Shown one piece after another: positions 18,101 through 26,601 of a stretch of DNA of 64,000 nucleotides (within the stretch, counting starts at the first letter, position 1; the number at the start of each line of letters is the position of its first letter). The stretch is from Niabella pedocola. GTDB lineage: Bacteria > Bacteroidota > Bacteroidia > Chitinophagales > Chitinophagaceae. The stretch lies in NCBI RefSeq assembly GCF_021044425.1, contig NZ_JAJNEC010000005.1, positions 2,170,001-2,234,000 of the forward strand. The letters run 5' to 3'. Under the pieces are notes generated by a model. It searched no databases. It was not told the DNA's origin and was given only the letters and a program-made list of their open reading frames with translations. A program made the translations under genes and the position numbers.

Positions 18101-19013
18101 TTTCACGGTCTTCCATGCTGCGCAGAGAACCGTGTAGCTTAATTATATTCTTGTTTTTCTTCAGGCTCAGATCTGCTCCACTAGTAACCAAAGTATAGCT
18201 GTTATCTGCCTGCGCATCATTTATGGCAAAAGCTTCCTGTTTAGTGATTACCTCCGCTTCCCATTCAACTATCTGGTAAGAGAGCTCTCTTAATTTCGCG
18301 GAAAGCGATTCTAATTTCTCATGCGTATTATCATTGCGGGAAGGATTTTCAGCCGGTGATTCCGGAAAAGTGCTAATATTTAAGATTTCATTTAGCTCAT
18401 TTATCTTGTGGGTAAGTTCATCTTTCTTGCCTTTGGCTGTGTAAATACTTGTGGTCAACTCATTAATAGCTTCAGAAAGAGTATCATTTTCCTCCTTTAA
18501 TTTTGTATGCCGTTTAATATCCACACTTGCTTCAAGCAAAGGATCATAATTGGTTGTAAATACATTATTCCAGGGGAAAGATAAAAGAAACTTATGCAGC
18601 TTTAACTTTTCCTCGGTAAGCTTCTCCCTCCTTTTATCTTTATAAAGCAGATAATAGTCTCCGTCTCTAGCTAATTCGATAGGAGTATGTTGCTCAATGT
18701 AAGTGACAATTGATTCTTCATACCCTCTCCTTGATACATATTCTGAAACAACGTTTAAGTAACCCACCTTCTGAACTATTTTTCCTGCCTGTTCAACTAC
18801 TATTATTTTTCTTTGCTTTTCATCTATATCCGACGGAATTTTACTATCAATATCGTCCTGGTATAATTCATAAACAAGATTTGTCAACAATTCTGACCAA
18901 CTCGGGAATTCGCTGCTCACATTCTTGCTAAAACCCGCACCTACCAAAAGCGACATTTTCCTGCCTGCTAGCTTGGTTCTCAAAGCCTGTATGTTTTGTA
19001 TTTGACTCGACAT
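15198..19013 (-). CDS. SIR2-domain defence protein inserted in the tra operon
   Basis: A 1271-residue protein on the opposite strand to all tra genes. The SIR2-like (SIR2_2) domain lies in roughly residues 15-400: LLVGAGFS at 22-29 for the NAD-binding loop, TTNYD at 153-157, KLHGSL at about 292-297 and GFSGVDPNF at about 352-360. Between TTNYD and KLHGSL there is an insertion of about 100 residues with coiled-coil character (about 165-255). The rest, about 870 residues, is helical repeat-like with no recognised domain. Proteins of this plan, such as the DSR (defence-associated sirtuin) families, sense phage proteins with the C-terminal part and deplete NAD+. Defence function is inferred from family and context; no experiment can be read from sequence. 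Confidence 0.82.
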   Translation of the reverse strand: MSSQIQNIQALRTKLAGRKMSLLVGAGFSKNVSSEFPSWSELLTNLVYELYQDDIDSKIPSDIDEKQRKIIVVEQAGKIVQKVGYLNVVSEYVSRRGYEESIVTYIEQHTPIELARDGDYYLLYKDKRREKLTEEKLKLHKFLLSFPWNNVFTTNYDPLLEASVDIKRHTKLKEENDTLSEAINELTTSIYTAKGKKDELTHKINELNEILNISTFPESPAENPSRNDNTHEKLESLSAKLRELSYQIVEWEAEVITKQEAFAINDAQADNSYTLVTSGADLSLKKNKNIIKLHGSLRSMEDRESHKFGFDRDPRKQYIISAEHYQQYPQKHEAFTQLMRIALLQESFCLIGFSGVDPNFTAWIGWVRDLLYQSEKGSVKKDYKIYLIEVNDRQEQEDGRSLYYENHRIASINLLNKEVIEFLETETQQKLETDNTRGAALQMFFEYLASDDAIAPPVSPAVSADKSQWQDLWRNIAKADSTTKNLKIDENRLVEIYKEATGMASNMSIPDLSPGSAYHQYSFLSFFSDFYLKDLSEDSKSKMLELLILLIQKLYIPVSVVMDIDVLKTLPASFETDAKLKFLLELNEVFFNPQQKIAISPLGKIFQSAFTLDFESLEKELEQWDAPVEEFHIKAGLFSQFNHKTAVSLLEAQLSSNKVGEQQKMFSYELLLAIKVGATWQNQSKLRSHISKYRQAGYHSFVDIITDLIESLDKTKSEVIPYGNGRFSTSGDQPMVHPFEKYAPLQVISLLTIFGFPAQCGIMSVIPRENWYKVFKVGFETLPFPFTYYSLQYNHENTLQRIGQDLAWSEKLNTQKANILAYLFSAFDKRTEPVMILASELFVAIEPEAWQAQFAETLKKLEENGKLYEPQNTICENYVRAGLRVTLDREILYKIISRFLMAFPQHPNKIITYLYYINSNKLFTGQSKLSIPDELAGQINVLIQDFQLNPSGTLFVLGNIFYLLTEMQQDEIYERVKTVDFEKLSNSRSIRIALFFAKNDTAITDRIKQVIVEHQDLWETGIKGTSITGGHQTIALLEFTKRNNPKYGLTFNQDELVLIYEKLKTAAEDIRRVSPGRASFFIDFTGMIHDMRVFLNYFKSNLELQPDYNTVLEEVDGLYANYTEYTELNEGLSSPESVSVIWALAALSEEVEHGDFNDDAVALLINKILLQVGPSLEAGLTYLASWINDEKAALKFKKHAFSLVKLLKKYQLYPLIESDKPFVELMLVKIAYGLESLNIEDQVISSTLDPANIRFNNSGQWLAAKQLRTLG

Positions 19014-19343
19014 TTTGATTAGTTTCAGCCTACAAGATAATAAAGTTTAAAGTTAGTAGCAGCCTATGCCCTAGGAATTATAAGCGCTCAGGCTTTAAAG
19101 TATAATCAGAAAACATAACAAGCCTATTACCCCTAACAACTCCTTTTATAGGATAGAGCATTTTATCCCGTCCCACCATATAAAGACATTTTATACTTTC
19201 CAAATAACAAAATCCCTGTTATAAGCAATGAATTAATTAATAACCCAAAAAATAATTTTTCCCGCCTACCAATATCTCACCATAATCACTCTTGATCGCC
19301 CGCACTTTTGTTCCTGACTTTAACCACAATTACAGGAACCTAA
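19014..19343. other. Divergent intergenic region between SIR2 gene and traK
   Basis: This 330-bp, AT-rich stretch separates the SIR2 start (19013, minus) from traK (19344, plus). Because the SIR2 gene breaks the operon, the promoter for traK-traN must either lie here or traK must be read through from an upstream transcript across 4 kb of antisense gene. A possible degenerate promoter element for the SIR2 gene (TAACTTTA on the minus strand, close to TAnnTTTG) lies about 35 bp before its start. No ORF, tRNA or target-site duplication is visible. Confidence 0.5.
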
Positions 19344-19964
19344 ATGATCAGACAATTAAAAAACATCGACACCGCTTTTAAGCATATCCGGCTGTTTACA
19401 GCGGTCCTTATACTTGCCAGCACAATGTTTGGTGCCTTTTGTTTTTATTACAGCATAAAAAAAGTAAGCGAAGCGCAGCAAACGATTTACCTGGTTGCCA
19501 ACGGCAAAGCCTTTCAGGCTACTAAATCCAGCCGCAAGGAAAATCTGGCCGTTGAAGGACGCTACCATATAAAGGCATTCCATGAATACTTCCTATCCTT
19601 ATCTCCCGATGATAAAGCGATAGAGCAAAATATCCGCAGCGCCCTTTACCTGGCTGATGAAAGCGCCAAACAACAATACGATGCTCTAAAAGAAAAAGGG
19701 TTTTATGCAAGTGTAGTCAGCGGCAATATAAGCCAGCTGGTTAACTGTGACAGCATCGCACTTAATCTGGGTAAGTATCCCTATCACTTTCGGTATTATG
19801 GCAAACAGGAAATCATCCGCCCCAGCACCACCATAGTGCGCAACCTGGTAACAGAAGGTTATCTGCGGGAACTGGATGAGCGCAGCGACAATAATCCCAA
19901 TGCCTTCCTGATAGAAAAATGGTTCACCATTGACAATAGTATTCTTTCCACTACAAAACGATAA
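19344..19964 (+). CDS. traK: Conjugative transfer protein TraK
   Basis: The 206-residue product has one N-terminal membrane helix (IRLFTAVLILASTMFGAFCFYYS, about residues 16-38) and a periplasmic domain. The sequence MIRQLKNIDTAFKHIRLF...ASRKENLAVEGRYHIKAFHEYFLSLSPDDKAIEQNI matches the Bacteroidota TraK family, a VirB8-like assembly factor. It is the first gene after the SIR2 insertion and is directly followed by the TraL-position gene (3-bp gap). Length agrees with the family (about 205). Confidence 0.88.
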   Translation: MIRQLKNIDTAFKHIRLFTAVLILASTMFGAFCFYYSIKKVSEAQQTIYLVANGKAFQATKSSRKENLAVEGRYHIKAFHEYFLSLSPDDKAIEQNIRSALYLADESAKQQYDALKEKGFYASVVSGNISQLVNCDSIALNLGKYPYHFRYYGKQEIIRPSTTIVRNLVTEGYLRELDERSDNNPNAFLIEKWFTIDNSILSTTKR

Positions 19965-19967
19965 AGC

Positions 19968-20438
19968 ATGTTCAACAGAAAGAAAAAATCATATCGTCTT
20001 TTACCTACTGCGGGTTTATTTTATCGAATAAATAGCCGAATACAAAACAAACAGCATCAACTGGCAGACTGGATGCAAAAGAAGACCAGGCACTGGAAAG
20101 CAAAACAACAACGATGCTTTTTATTTATCCTTTGCCTGCTTATGGGCGGTACAAGCACGGACAGGCTGCTGGAACTCTTTGATGATAGAATGGACACCTC
20201 TACCCCTATTACAAAACAGCAACAACTGCCTTTGCCTGTCATTCCGGCGGAATCTCCGGCTTATTCCTCCCCCGCCGACACTTTTATTTTTAGCCGCTTC
20301 CGGAATTATCTGGATAGCCTCCTGGAGACTCCAGAAGGCCGGAAAGTATATAAGGATTTTTTGAAGAAGCGCCCTGGTTTTATGGACAGCCTTGTTTTTG
20401 CAGAAAAAACCCTGAAACAATCATTTCCTAATCATTAA
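19968..20438 (+). CDS. Small membrane protein in TraL position
   Basis: The 156-residue product is basic at its N-terminus (MFNRKKKSYRLLP...) and has a single membrane segment (CFLFILCLLMGGTSTDRLLEL, about residues 44-64). The rest is probably periplasmic. It occupies the TraL slot between TraK and TraM. Bacteroides TraL (DUF3989) is shorter, and a match is not certain, so I give no symbol. It starts 3 bp after the traK stop, and traM follows after 10 bp, so it is part of one operon. Confidence 0.6.
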   Translation: MFNRKKKSYRLLPTAGLFYRINSRIQNKQHQLADWMQKKTRHWKAKQQRCFLFILCLLMGGTSTDRLLELFDDRMDTSTPITKQQQLPLPVIPAESPAYSSPADTFIFSRFRNYLDSLLETPEGRKVYKDFLKKRPGFMDSLVFAEKTLKQSFPNH

Positions 20439-20448
20439 TTATAAAAAA

Positions 20449-21720
20449 ATGCAAAACACACCACTCATCGAAGAGCGAAAACAAAAATTTCTTATTGTAC
20501 TCCCGGTACTTGTCATCCCTTTTGTGGCCTTTCTTTTCTATGTCCTTGGTGGAGGAAAAGGTAACAACAGTTCCGGTACCTCACGAACCAGCGCCCTCAG
20601 CACCACACTCCCTGATCCATTGGTAAATGAACACCAGCAAATGGACAAACTCAGTCTCTATGAAAGAGCATCAAGGGATTCTCAGGAGCAATCCGGAATT
20701 CACGATCCTTTTGAATCCTGGCCTCATTTGGACTCCGGAGCAGGGTTGTATCGACCTCCAATTGGCAATACCTACAGTTATGGTCAGCCCATCCCGCTAT
20801 ATCCTTCTACTCCTCCACTGGATGACCAATTACAACAATCGCGGGAGACCCAATTAGAACAGCGGTTGCAACAGTTGCAAAGCACACTCCAGGTACCCAA
20901 TGAAGCGGTGATAAATACCCCTGATGGGTTTGCCAATTCTTCAGTAGACAGCGCCCCTGAACTAAAACGCATCGAGTCCCTGATGCAATCACTGTCTGCT
21001 GAAACACAAACGGCTGATCCGGGTCTTGCGCAAGCCAGTTCACTGATGGATAAGATCCTTGACGTTCAGCACCCCGAAAGAGTTAATCAACGAATAAAAA
21101 AGCAGTCTCTTGAAAATAGAAAAAATGTATTTCCTGTTAGTGCAACGCCCACTAAAGAAATTAGCGATTTTTTTAGTGGTTCGGATGAACACCAATTAGA
21201 TGAGCAACAAACCGTCAGTGGTTTTTACGATGAAGAGCCGGATCCAGCCGAGGAGCAAAATGCCCTTCGGGCAGTTGTGCATGAAAGCCAGACGTTGGTG
21301 AGCGGCGCCACTATCAAATTACGACTTGAACAGGATGCTTACGTTCAGGGACAACTGATTCCAAAAGGCAGTTTTGTGTTCGGCATCTGTACTTTAAGTG
21401 GTGAGCGGTTGGAGGTTGCCATAAACTCCGTAAGAAAAGGGAACTCTATTTTTCCTGTATCCCTGATAGCCTATGATCTGGATGGTTTAGCCGGCATCCG
21501 GGTTCCCGGAAGTATTAACCGGGATGCCTCCAAAGAAAGCTCAGAGCGTGCCGTTCAGGCCCTCAGCCTGGGAAGCATGGATCCTTCAATCGGCGCGCAG
21601 GCCGCTTCAGCTGGTATTGAGGCTGCCAAAAATCTTCTTTCCAGGAAAGTAAAACTCGTCAAAGTGGTAGTTAAAGCGGGTTATCCCTTACTAATCGCAC
21701 CAGACAAAACCAACTCATAA
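20449..21720 (+). CDS. traM: Conjugative transposon protein TraM
   Basis: The 423-residue product has a single N-terminal membrane helix (FLIVLPVLVIPFVAFLFYVLGG, residues about 14-35), a long low-complexity proline- and glutamine-rich spacer crossing the periplasm, and a C-terminal globular domain from about residue 270 (ALRAVVHESQTLVSGATIKLRLEQDAYVQGQLIPKGSFVFG). The last part matches the C-terminal domain of Bacteroidota TraM (VirB10-like), which connects the inner and outer membrane parts of the channel. Order TraK-x-TraM-TraN agrees with the family. Confidence 0.9.
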   Translation: MQNTPLIEERKQKFLIVLPVLVIPFVAFLFYVLGGGKGNNSSGTSRTSALSTTLPDPLVNEHQQMDKLSLYERASRDSQEQSGIHDPFESWPHLDSGAGLYRPPIGNTYSYGQPIPLYPSTPPLDDQLQQSRETQLEQRLQQLQSTLQVPNEAVINTPDGFANSSVDSAPELKRIESLMQSLSAETQTADPGLAQASSLMDKILDVQHPERVNQRIKKQSLENRKNVFPVSATPTKEISDFFSGSDEHQLDEQQTVSGFYDEEPDPAEEQNALRAVVHESQTLVSGATIKLRLEQDAYVQGQLIPKGSFVFGICTLSGERLEVAINSVRKGNSIFPVSLIAYDLDGLAGIRVPGSINRDASKESSERAVQALSLGSMDPSIGAQAASAGIEAAKNLLSRKVKLVKVVVKAGYPLLIAPDKTNS

Positions 21721-21752
21721 TTCAATATTCAAGTAAAAAAAACTATTAAGTC

Positions 21753-22640
21753 ATGTTACATTATTTCAAAAAAAGCCTTTTATTATTCATCTGCTTGCCA
21801 GCATTGTTCTCTTTACGGGCCCAGGAGCAAGCCGGCTCCTTCTCGCCAATAGCCTCGGTGGAGCTCTCCATTACCAATAGCGAAACAAGCGTCCTGATTT
21901 TTCCTCATCCGATAAAAAGTGTTGACCGCGGGAGCAGGGATATCCTGACCAAGACCGTAAAAGATGTCAGTAACGTGTTGAAAGTGAAAGCAGCAACTGA
22001 AAATTTTCAGCCGACGAACCTGCATGTATTTACAGGCGATGGTAAGGTCTATGCCTTTGCGCTAAAATACAACCCGACTCCATCCAACCTGACGCTGGAT
22101 TTAAGCAAGAGCCAAACATACCAGGCCAATACCACTCCGGTCCGGTTTACAGCGGATCGATCTAATGACGCAGTAATTGACCAATCACTGGAAACAATCG
22201 CCGAGTTAAAACCGCTACGCAGCGGTCCCCGATCTGCCAAAAAAGGGAATGCGCAGCTTACAATGAGAGGCGCGTATTTACGGAAAGGCGTTCTTTTCTT
22301 TCAGTTTACCCTTACGAACAAAGCGGGCATTCCTTACCACATAGATTTTATCCGTGCTTATATACGGGATAAGAAAAAGACCCGGCGCGCTTCTGTTACG
22401 GAGCAGGAGGTACAACCTTTATTTACAAAAGTAACCAACGATGCAACAGCTGTTCCCAGTCAGCCAGTGACCATCGTACTGGCATTTGACCAGTTCACGA
22501 TCGCAGACGGAAAATATCTTGCGATTGAAGCATTTGAAAAAAATGGCGACCGCGTGCTGTCCTGTAAATTAAAAGGAGCCCATTTGCTAAAGGTAAAAAA
22601 GCTGGAACCGGCGGTGGCATCCTCCTCTTTCCCAGACTAA
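21753..22640 (+). CDS. traN: Conjugative transposon protein TraN (DUF4138)
   Basis: The 295-residue product has a signal peptide (KSLLLFICLPALFSLRAQE) and a beta-rich mature region matching DUF4138/TraN, the VirB9-like outer-membrane-associated channel protein: SNVLKVKAATENFQPTNLHVFTGDGKVYAFALKYN and the C-terminal GAYLRKGVLFFQFTLTNKAGIPYHIDFIRAYIRDKKKTRR are typical of the family. It follows traM by 32 bp. The final residues VASSSFPD are atypical but the length agrees with the family. Confidence 0.9.
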   Translation: MLHYFKKSLLLFICLPALFSLRAQEQAGSFSPIASVELSITNSETSVLIFPHPIKSVDRGSRDILTKTVKDVSNVLKVKAATENFQPTNLHVFTGDGKVYAFALKYNPTPSNLTLDLSKSQTYQANTTPVRFTADRSNDAVIDQSLETIAELKPLRSGPRSAKKGNAQLTMRGAYLRKGVLFFQFTLTNKAGIPYHIDFIRAYIRDKKKTRRASVTEQEVQPLFTKVTNDATAVPSQPVTIVLAFDQFTIADGKYLAIEAFEKNGDRVLSCKLKGAHLLKVKKLEPAVASSSFPD

Positions 22641-22668
22641 ATCTAATTCTATCATTTAAAGAACCACT

Positions 22669-23187
22669 ATGGAACAACAAGAACAAAAGAGCCGTATTGA
22701 GCGGGACATGGATGCATGGAAACGCATTGAAGATAAGCTGATCAACCGGTATGGTTCTAAAATCGCAAACGACCGGCATTTTCTAAAAGCGAAACGCCAA
22801 ATTTATAAACACATTCACCGCAAATACAAAAACAAACGCCTGAACCAATATGAAAAGGCCGAACTGCGCGTTCTACGCGGACAGCATCGCCAGCTCCTCA
22901 GGCAGGCTTATCCAAACCCGGTTGTCAGGTTGATAAGAAACATCCTTGTATTTGCCGGTAACACCATAAAGCTGACCGGGGACATTGGGTGGAAGGCCGC
23001 GCGGTGGCTGGTGCCCCCTGACCGAACACAATCACCAGGCCCACCGGTCCTAAAGAACGCCCAGCAAAAGCCTCAAACGGGCCCAAGGCCTTCCGCAACC
23101 CGAAGCCAGGGTGTTGTAAGAAAAATGCCACGGCGACCAAGGGTGCAGATGCCTATGCCCCAGTCAAGGCAGCGAATACGCAGGTAA
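22669..23187 (+). CDS. Basic unassigned protein in tra operon
   Basis: The 172-residue product is strongly basic: the first about 110 residues are helical with many K, R, Q and H; a hydrophobic stretch at about residues 85-107 (VVRLIRNILVFAGNTIKLTGDIGWKAARWLV) might be membrane-associated; the last about 50 residues are proline- and arginine-rich (PRPSATRSQGVVRKMPRRPRVQMPMPQSRQRIRR). It starts 28 bp after traN, in the slot of traO in Bacteroides elements, but I see no TraO similarity. The basic tail suggests DNA contact or membrane binding. No further call is possible. Confidence 0.55.
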   Translation: MEQQEQKSRIERDMDAWKRIEDKLINRYGSKIANDRHFLKAKRQIYKHIHRKYKNKRLNQYEKAELRVLRGQHRQLLRQAYPNPVVRLIRNILVFAGNTIKLTGDIGWKAARWLVPPDRTQSPGPPVLKNAQQKPQTGPRPSATRSQGVVRKMPRRPRVQMPMPQSRQRIRR

Positions 23188-23216
23188 CCTGATTATTCAT
23201 TTTTAAAACATATTTT

Positions 23217-24086
23217 ATGGAACCTATTCAAATTGAAAACCTTGATGCTGTTACGAAACGAGTATTTAATGCCGGTTTCAATACCAGTGTAGTCGGCGCT
23301 ATTAGCGAGGGACTTGCCGCTGGTCAGACTGAGATTCGACCGTTTGTTTCGGAAGTCATTGAAAACAGGCGTATGGACTTTGAGCCTGAAATTATAATCA
23401 AAGAAAACAAGGGCTATTACAATGGCTTCAAAGCCACCTTCTATAATGAAGATGGATCAACAGTTAACCAATGGTTTAAAGCAGCCGACCGGATCACAAT
23501 CAACGAAGCTTTTATCCTGATGATGGACCAGCAGCATCCAAGAGCAGTGCACAAAACTTATTATAACGATACGGGAGAAAAATATGGCCAGTGGATACAG
23601 CTCGATTTTTCGCAAAAAACCGAAAGCGGCAACTACCTGCTAAAGCGCCATGGAGACTTTGACCAGGTAGCTAAGCTGGGGGACTATGATTTTCTTGAAC
23701 TGGATAACGAAAAGCAAAAAATCACAGCCGCCACCTATATGGCTGAAGGCAGGGAAATTGAACTCACCCCGGCAAACCAGGAAACCTACCCTAAAGTATA
23801 TGTGCGGGCAAATCCTGAACGGAATACTTTCACGTTCATGGATGGCAACGGAACACTATTATACCACGACCAATTCAGAACACCGGCCGCCCGTGAGCGT
23901 ATTCAGCAGGAAAAAAACAACAGGCAATCCAATGTAAGTTTTGTAAGAAAGTCTAAAGAAGGACCGTCCTCTGAGAAGACTGACGATGTAAAAAAAAAGT
24001 CTGAACCAGAACGGGAACAATTAAAATCCAGTAAGAAGCCCCGGCAGGTATTAGAAGCGGAAGCTAAAAAAGGAAAAACGCTGTAA
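23217..24086 (+). CDS. Unassigned cytoplasmic protein of conjugative element
   Basis: The 289-residue product begins MEPIQIENLDAVTKRVFNAGFN and has no signal peptide or membrane helix. The middle, about residues 65-130, contains NKGYYNGFKATFYNEDGSTVNQWFKAADRITINEAFILMM, and a second segment around 185-235 is beta-rich (KVYVRANPERNTFTFMDGNGTLLYHDQF). The C-terminal 60 residues are charged and disordered-looking (KEGPSSEKTDDVKKKSEPEREQLKS). Similar multi-domain proteins occur in Bacteroidota mobile elements, but I cannot name a family. It lies in an uninterrupted forward series with its neighbours (30 bp before, 21 bp after). Confidence 0.55.
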   Translation: MEPIQIENLDAVTKRVFNAGFNTSVVGAISEGLAAGQTEIRPFVSEVIENRRMDFEPEIIIKENKGYYNGFKATFYNEDGSTVNQWFKAADRITINEAFILMMDQQHPRAVHKTYYNDTGEKYGQWIQLDFSQKTESGNYLLKRHGDFDQVAKLGDYDFLELDNEKQKITAATYMAEGREIELTPANQETYPKVYVRANPERNTFTFMDGNGTLLYHDQFRTPAARERIQQEKNNRQSNVSFVRKSKEGPSSEKTDDVKKKSEPEREQLKSSKKPRQVLEAEAKKGKTL

Positions 24087-24107
24087 GACGCATGAACTAT
24101 ATATGGT

Positions 24108-25601
24108 ATGGAAAATGAATTTAACTATAAACTGGAGTTGGAAGGAAAAGATTATGGCAAACATGAGGGAAGCAACGGTGAGTATGTAGCTCACGTTCCT
24201 TTTAAAGAAACGAATTTCTTTATATCGATTGAAGAAGCTGTGGATTCGTTGATACTTAAAGACATTCGGTCCTTTGAAGAAATGTCGGAAAGGGCGCACA
24301 ATAAGTACCATGAAATAGCATCCCTTCGTTCTTTTGAAAACGATGAACTTCTTCTTCAGGTTATCCGTATCTCGATTAATGAGTCCCCGGATGCGGCTCC
24401 CGCAGCCGGAATTTATTTCAGCTTTGACGACCGATCGGTTAAAGAGTTTGAAGCGCTTACCGGTTTTGACTTCACAGGCTTTAGCGACTATGATCCGGAT
24501 TTCCCTTTTTTACTGTTGGGATCTTATTCATATGGATTTCAGAGCGGCTTCGAGATCGCTATCGACCAGGTTATTACTGATTGGGAGAATAGTTTGAAGT
24601 ATTACGAGTTAGAGCGGGATTTTAAGGAAGCTGACTGGAAATATAAGGTTGAGATTATAGAGAATGTATTGGATGACAAATTGTGCCACGAAATTAAGCG
24701 CTACCATTTTCACGATTTATCCCCGGCTGCCAGGCTTTTGTTAAAAACTGATATCAATGGTTTAGATAAAGATCTTGCGGAGGGATTAGAGAGAAAAACA
24801 TGGATTTCAAAGGCGAGTTTAAAAGAAAGAGGCGAACGACCTGTTGTTGATTTGATTGCAGTGAAAAGCCCCGACACCAACGAAATGGTACCGGAGCCCG
24901 GAATCCATTTGAAATTTTCCGTACCGATTACGGAATTTGAAGAGTGTGCCGATTTAGATCTATCGGGATTGAGCAACTACGGCGATAATGATAATTACTT
25001 GTTAATTGCAAATTATTATGTCGATCCTGGGTACAATAGCAACGACCATTTACATTACAGCGATTTATTGCCCCACCCAGGATATACCAGCTTGCTTATT
25101 CAACTTAATGACGAAAAGCAACAAGGTATTAGAGCTGAGGAACCTTCTCCTTTTCTTTTAAAGGTAATATGGGAAAAGGCTATCACTATTGGAAAAGATA
25201 GTTCCAGCGCGCCGGAACAATTGATGCGGGAAACACCCTATAACTCCCTTGATGAGGGGATCTCCGTGCTACTGGAATTAGAGCATAAATTTTTTGATCC
25301 ACAGTCAATTGTTGAAAACCAATACCCTTTTTTTATCAGACGAGCTGAAGTTGTTGATAAGAACAAGAATTCGGTAGTGATATCGAAATATCAAAAGATT
25401 GGTGAATCGGGAAAGGGAATGTATATGAGCTTTGATAACGCAGACGAGTCGCTCAGCTTACTTCTGGCCTTAGATCTTGCATTTAAAAAGAAATTAGCCA
25501 TCAAAGCTGATTTGCCTGGCGAAAACACAACACTTAAGCGAAAGTGGGTGCCATCTGAAAGACATATACACCCACCAGGTGCCGGCGGGCCTAAACTATA
25601 A
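24108..25601 (+). CDS. Unassigned acidic protein with internal repeat
   Basis: The 497-residue product has no signal peptide or membrane segment and is acidic. It contains an internal duplication: AAGIYFSFDDRSVKEFEALTGFDFTGFSDY (about residues 98-127) and PGIHLKFSVPITEFEECADLDLSGLSNY (about 263-290) share the pattern G-I-x-x-F/L-F-x-x-x-x-x-x-F-E-x-x-x-x-x-D-x-x-G-x-S-x-Y, each followed by a short LLLGSYS/LLIANYY strand. A third, more distant, copy may begin at KGMYMSFDNADESLSLL near 440. Function unknown; the position after the tra genes suggests a cargo or element-maintenance protein. No family recognised. Confidence 0.55.
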   Translation: MENEFNYKLELEGKDYGKHEGSNGEYVAHVPFKETNFFISIEEAVDSLILKDIRSFEEMSERAHNKYHEIASLRSFENDELLLQVIRISINESPDAAPAAGIYFSFDDRSVKEFEALTGFDFTGFSDYDPDFPFLLLGSYSYGFQSGFEIAIDQVITDWENSLKYYELERDFKEADWKYKVEIIENVLDDKLCHEIKRYHFHDLSPAARLLLKTDINGLDKDLAEGLERKTWISKASLKERGERPVVDLIAVKSPDTNEMVPEPGIHLKFSVPITEFEECADLDLSGLSNYGDNDNYLLIANYYVDPGYNSNDHLHYSDLLPHPGYTSLLIQLNDEKQQGIRAEEPSPFLLKVIWEKAITIGKDSSSAPEQLMRETPYNSLDEGISVLLELEHKFFDPQSIVENQYPFFIRRAEVVDKNKNSVVISKYQKIGESGKGMYMSFDNADESLSLLLALDLAFKKKLAIKADLPGENTTLKRKWVPSERHIHPPGAGGPKL

Positions 25602-25620
25602 ACATAATAAATCGCTTACT

Positions 25621-26601
25621 ATGATCAATCTATTGGATATAGCTATCGCATATCGGGATATGGGTCTTTCTGTAATTGCAACCGATGCTTTAAAACAAAG
25701 CATCGGAAAATGGAAAACCTTTCAGGAGCGGGTGCCTGGTTCCGAAGAATTGAGAAATATGTTTCACCACCCGGCCGCACAAGGCATAGCCCTTGTGACA
25801 GGAAAATCCAGCGGAAACCTGGAAGCTATAGACATCGATACCAAAAACTTCTCTGAAGGCTGTTTGTTTATCAGGTTTTGCGAAGCCATCGCACAGCACG
25901 ATGCTGACTTATTTAAGAAATTGGTAATAGCGCAGTCACGTAGCGGCGGCTATCATATGTATTACAGATGCCGCGAAATAGAAAGCAATCAGGCCTTAGC
26001 CAGGCGTCCCGTAACGGAAGAGGAAAAACGCCGAAACCCTAAGGAAAAAGTAAAAGTACTTATTGAAACAAGAGGGATAGGCGGTTATATTGTTGTGGCG
26101 CCCACTCCAGGCTATAAATTAATCCAATCTGATTTTAGCCAACTCCCAGAGATACTACCATCAGAACGCAGGATTCTTTTAAATGCCGCCCGTGGCCTCA
26201 ATGTAATTCAGGAAAAGAAAATTAAAAGAAGTCCCATCTTAACACGAATAGCTGGTTCGCCGAGCCCCCTGGACGATTATAACAAAAGAGGTGACGTTAT
26301 TGGATTGTTACAAAAACATGGTTGGACGGTAACCGGTCAAACCAGTACCCGTACCTTTTTGAAGCGGCCGGGTGATACAGATAAGCGTAGTTCCGGCAGC
26401 TTTAACCATGAACTGAATTACTTTTCTGTTTTCAGCACCAGTACTGAATTTGTTCCACAGGCAGGGTACAGGCCCTACGCTGTATACGCCATGCTGGAAT
26501 GTTCAGGAGATTTCAGTCTGGCATATAGGAAGTTGTCCAGCGAAGGCTTTGGTGGCACATCATACCTGAAAACACCACAATACAAACGTTTGAAGATATA
26601 A
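25621..26601 (+). CDS. Bifunctional DNA primase/polymerase (AEP) domain protein
   Basis: From the ATG at 25621 the product has 326 residues (the longer frame starts at 25579 but that ATG has no good reason to be used). The archaeo-eukaryotic primase/prim-pol fold is indicated by: IDID acid motif at about residues 70-73 (D71 and D73 probably bind metal), the SGGYHMYY motif with His at about 112, and a following E at about 155 (IETRGIGGYIVVAPTPGY) typical of family members. Such proteins start replication of plasmids and integrative elements. The stop overlaps the ATG of the methylase gene (TAATG at 26599-26603), implying translational coupling. No helicase domain is attached. Confidence 0.82.
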   Translation: MINLLDIAIAYRDMGLSVIATDALKQSIGKWKTFQERVPGSEELRNMFHHPAAQGIALVTGKSSGNLEAIDIDTKNFSEGCLFIRFCEAIAQHDADLFKKLVIAQSRSGGYHMYYRCREIESNQALARRPVTEEEKRRNPKEKVKVLIETRGIGGYIVVAPTPGYKLIQSDFSQLPEILPSERRILLNAARGLNVIQEKKIKRSPILTRIAGSPSPLDDYNKRGDVIGLLQKHGWTVTGQTSTRTFLKRPGDTDKRSSGSFNHELNYFSVFSTSTEFVPQAGYRPYAVYAMLECSGDFSLAYRKLSSEGFGGTSYLKTPQYKRLKI

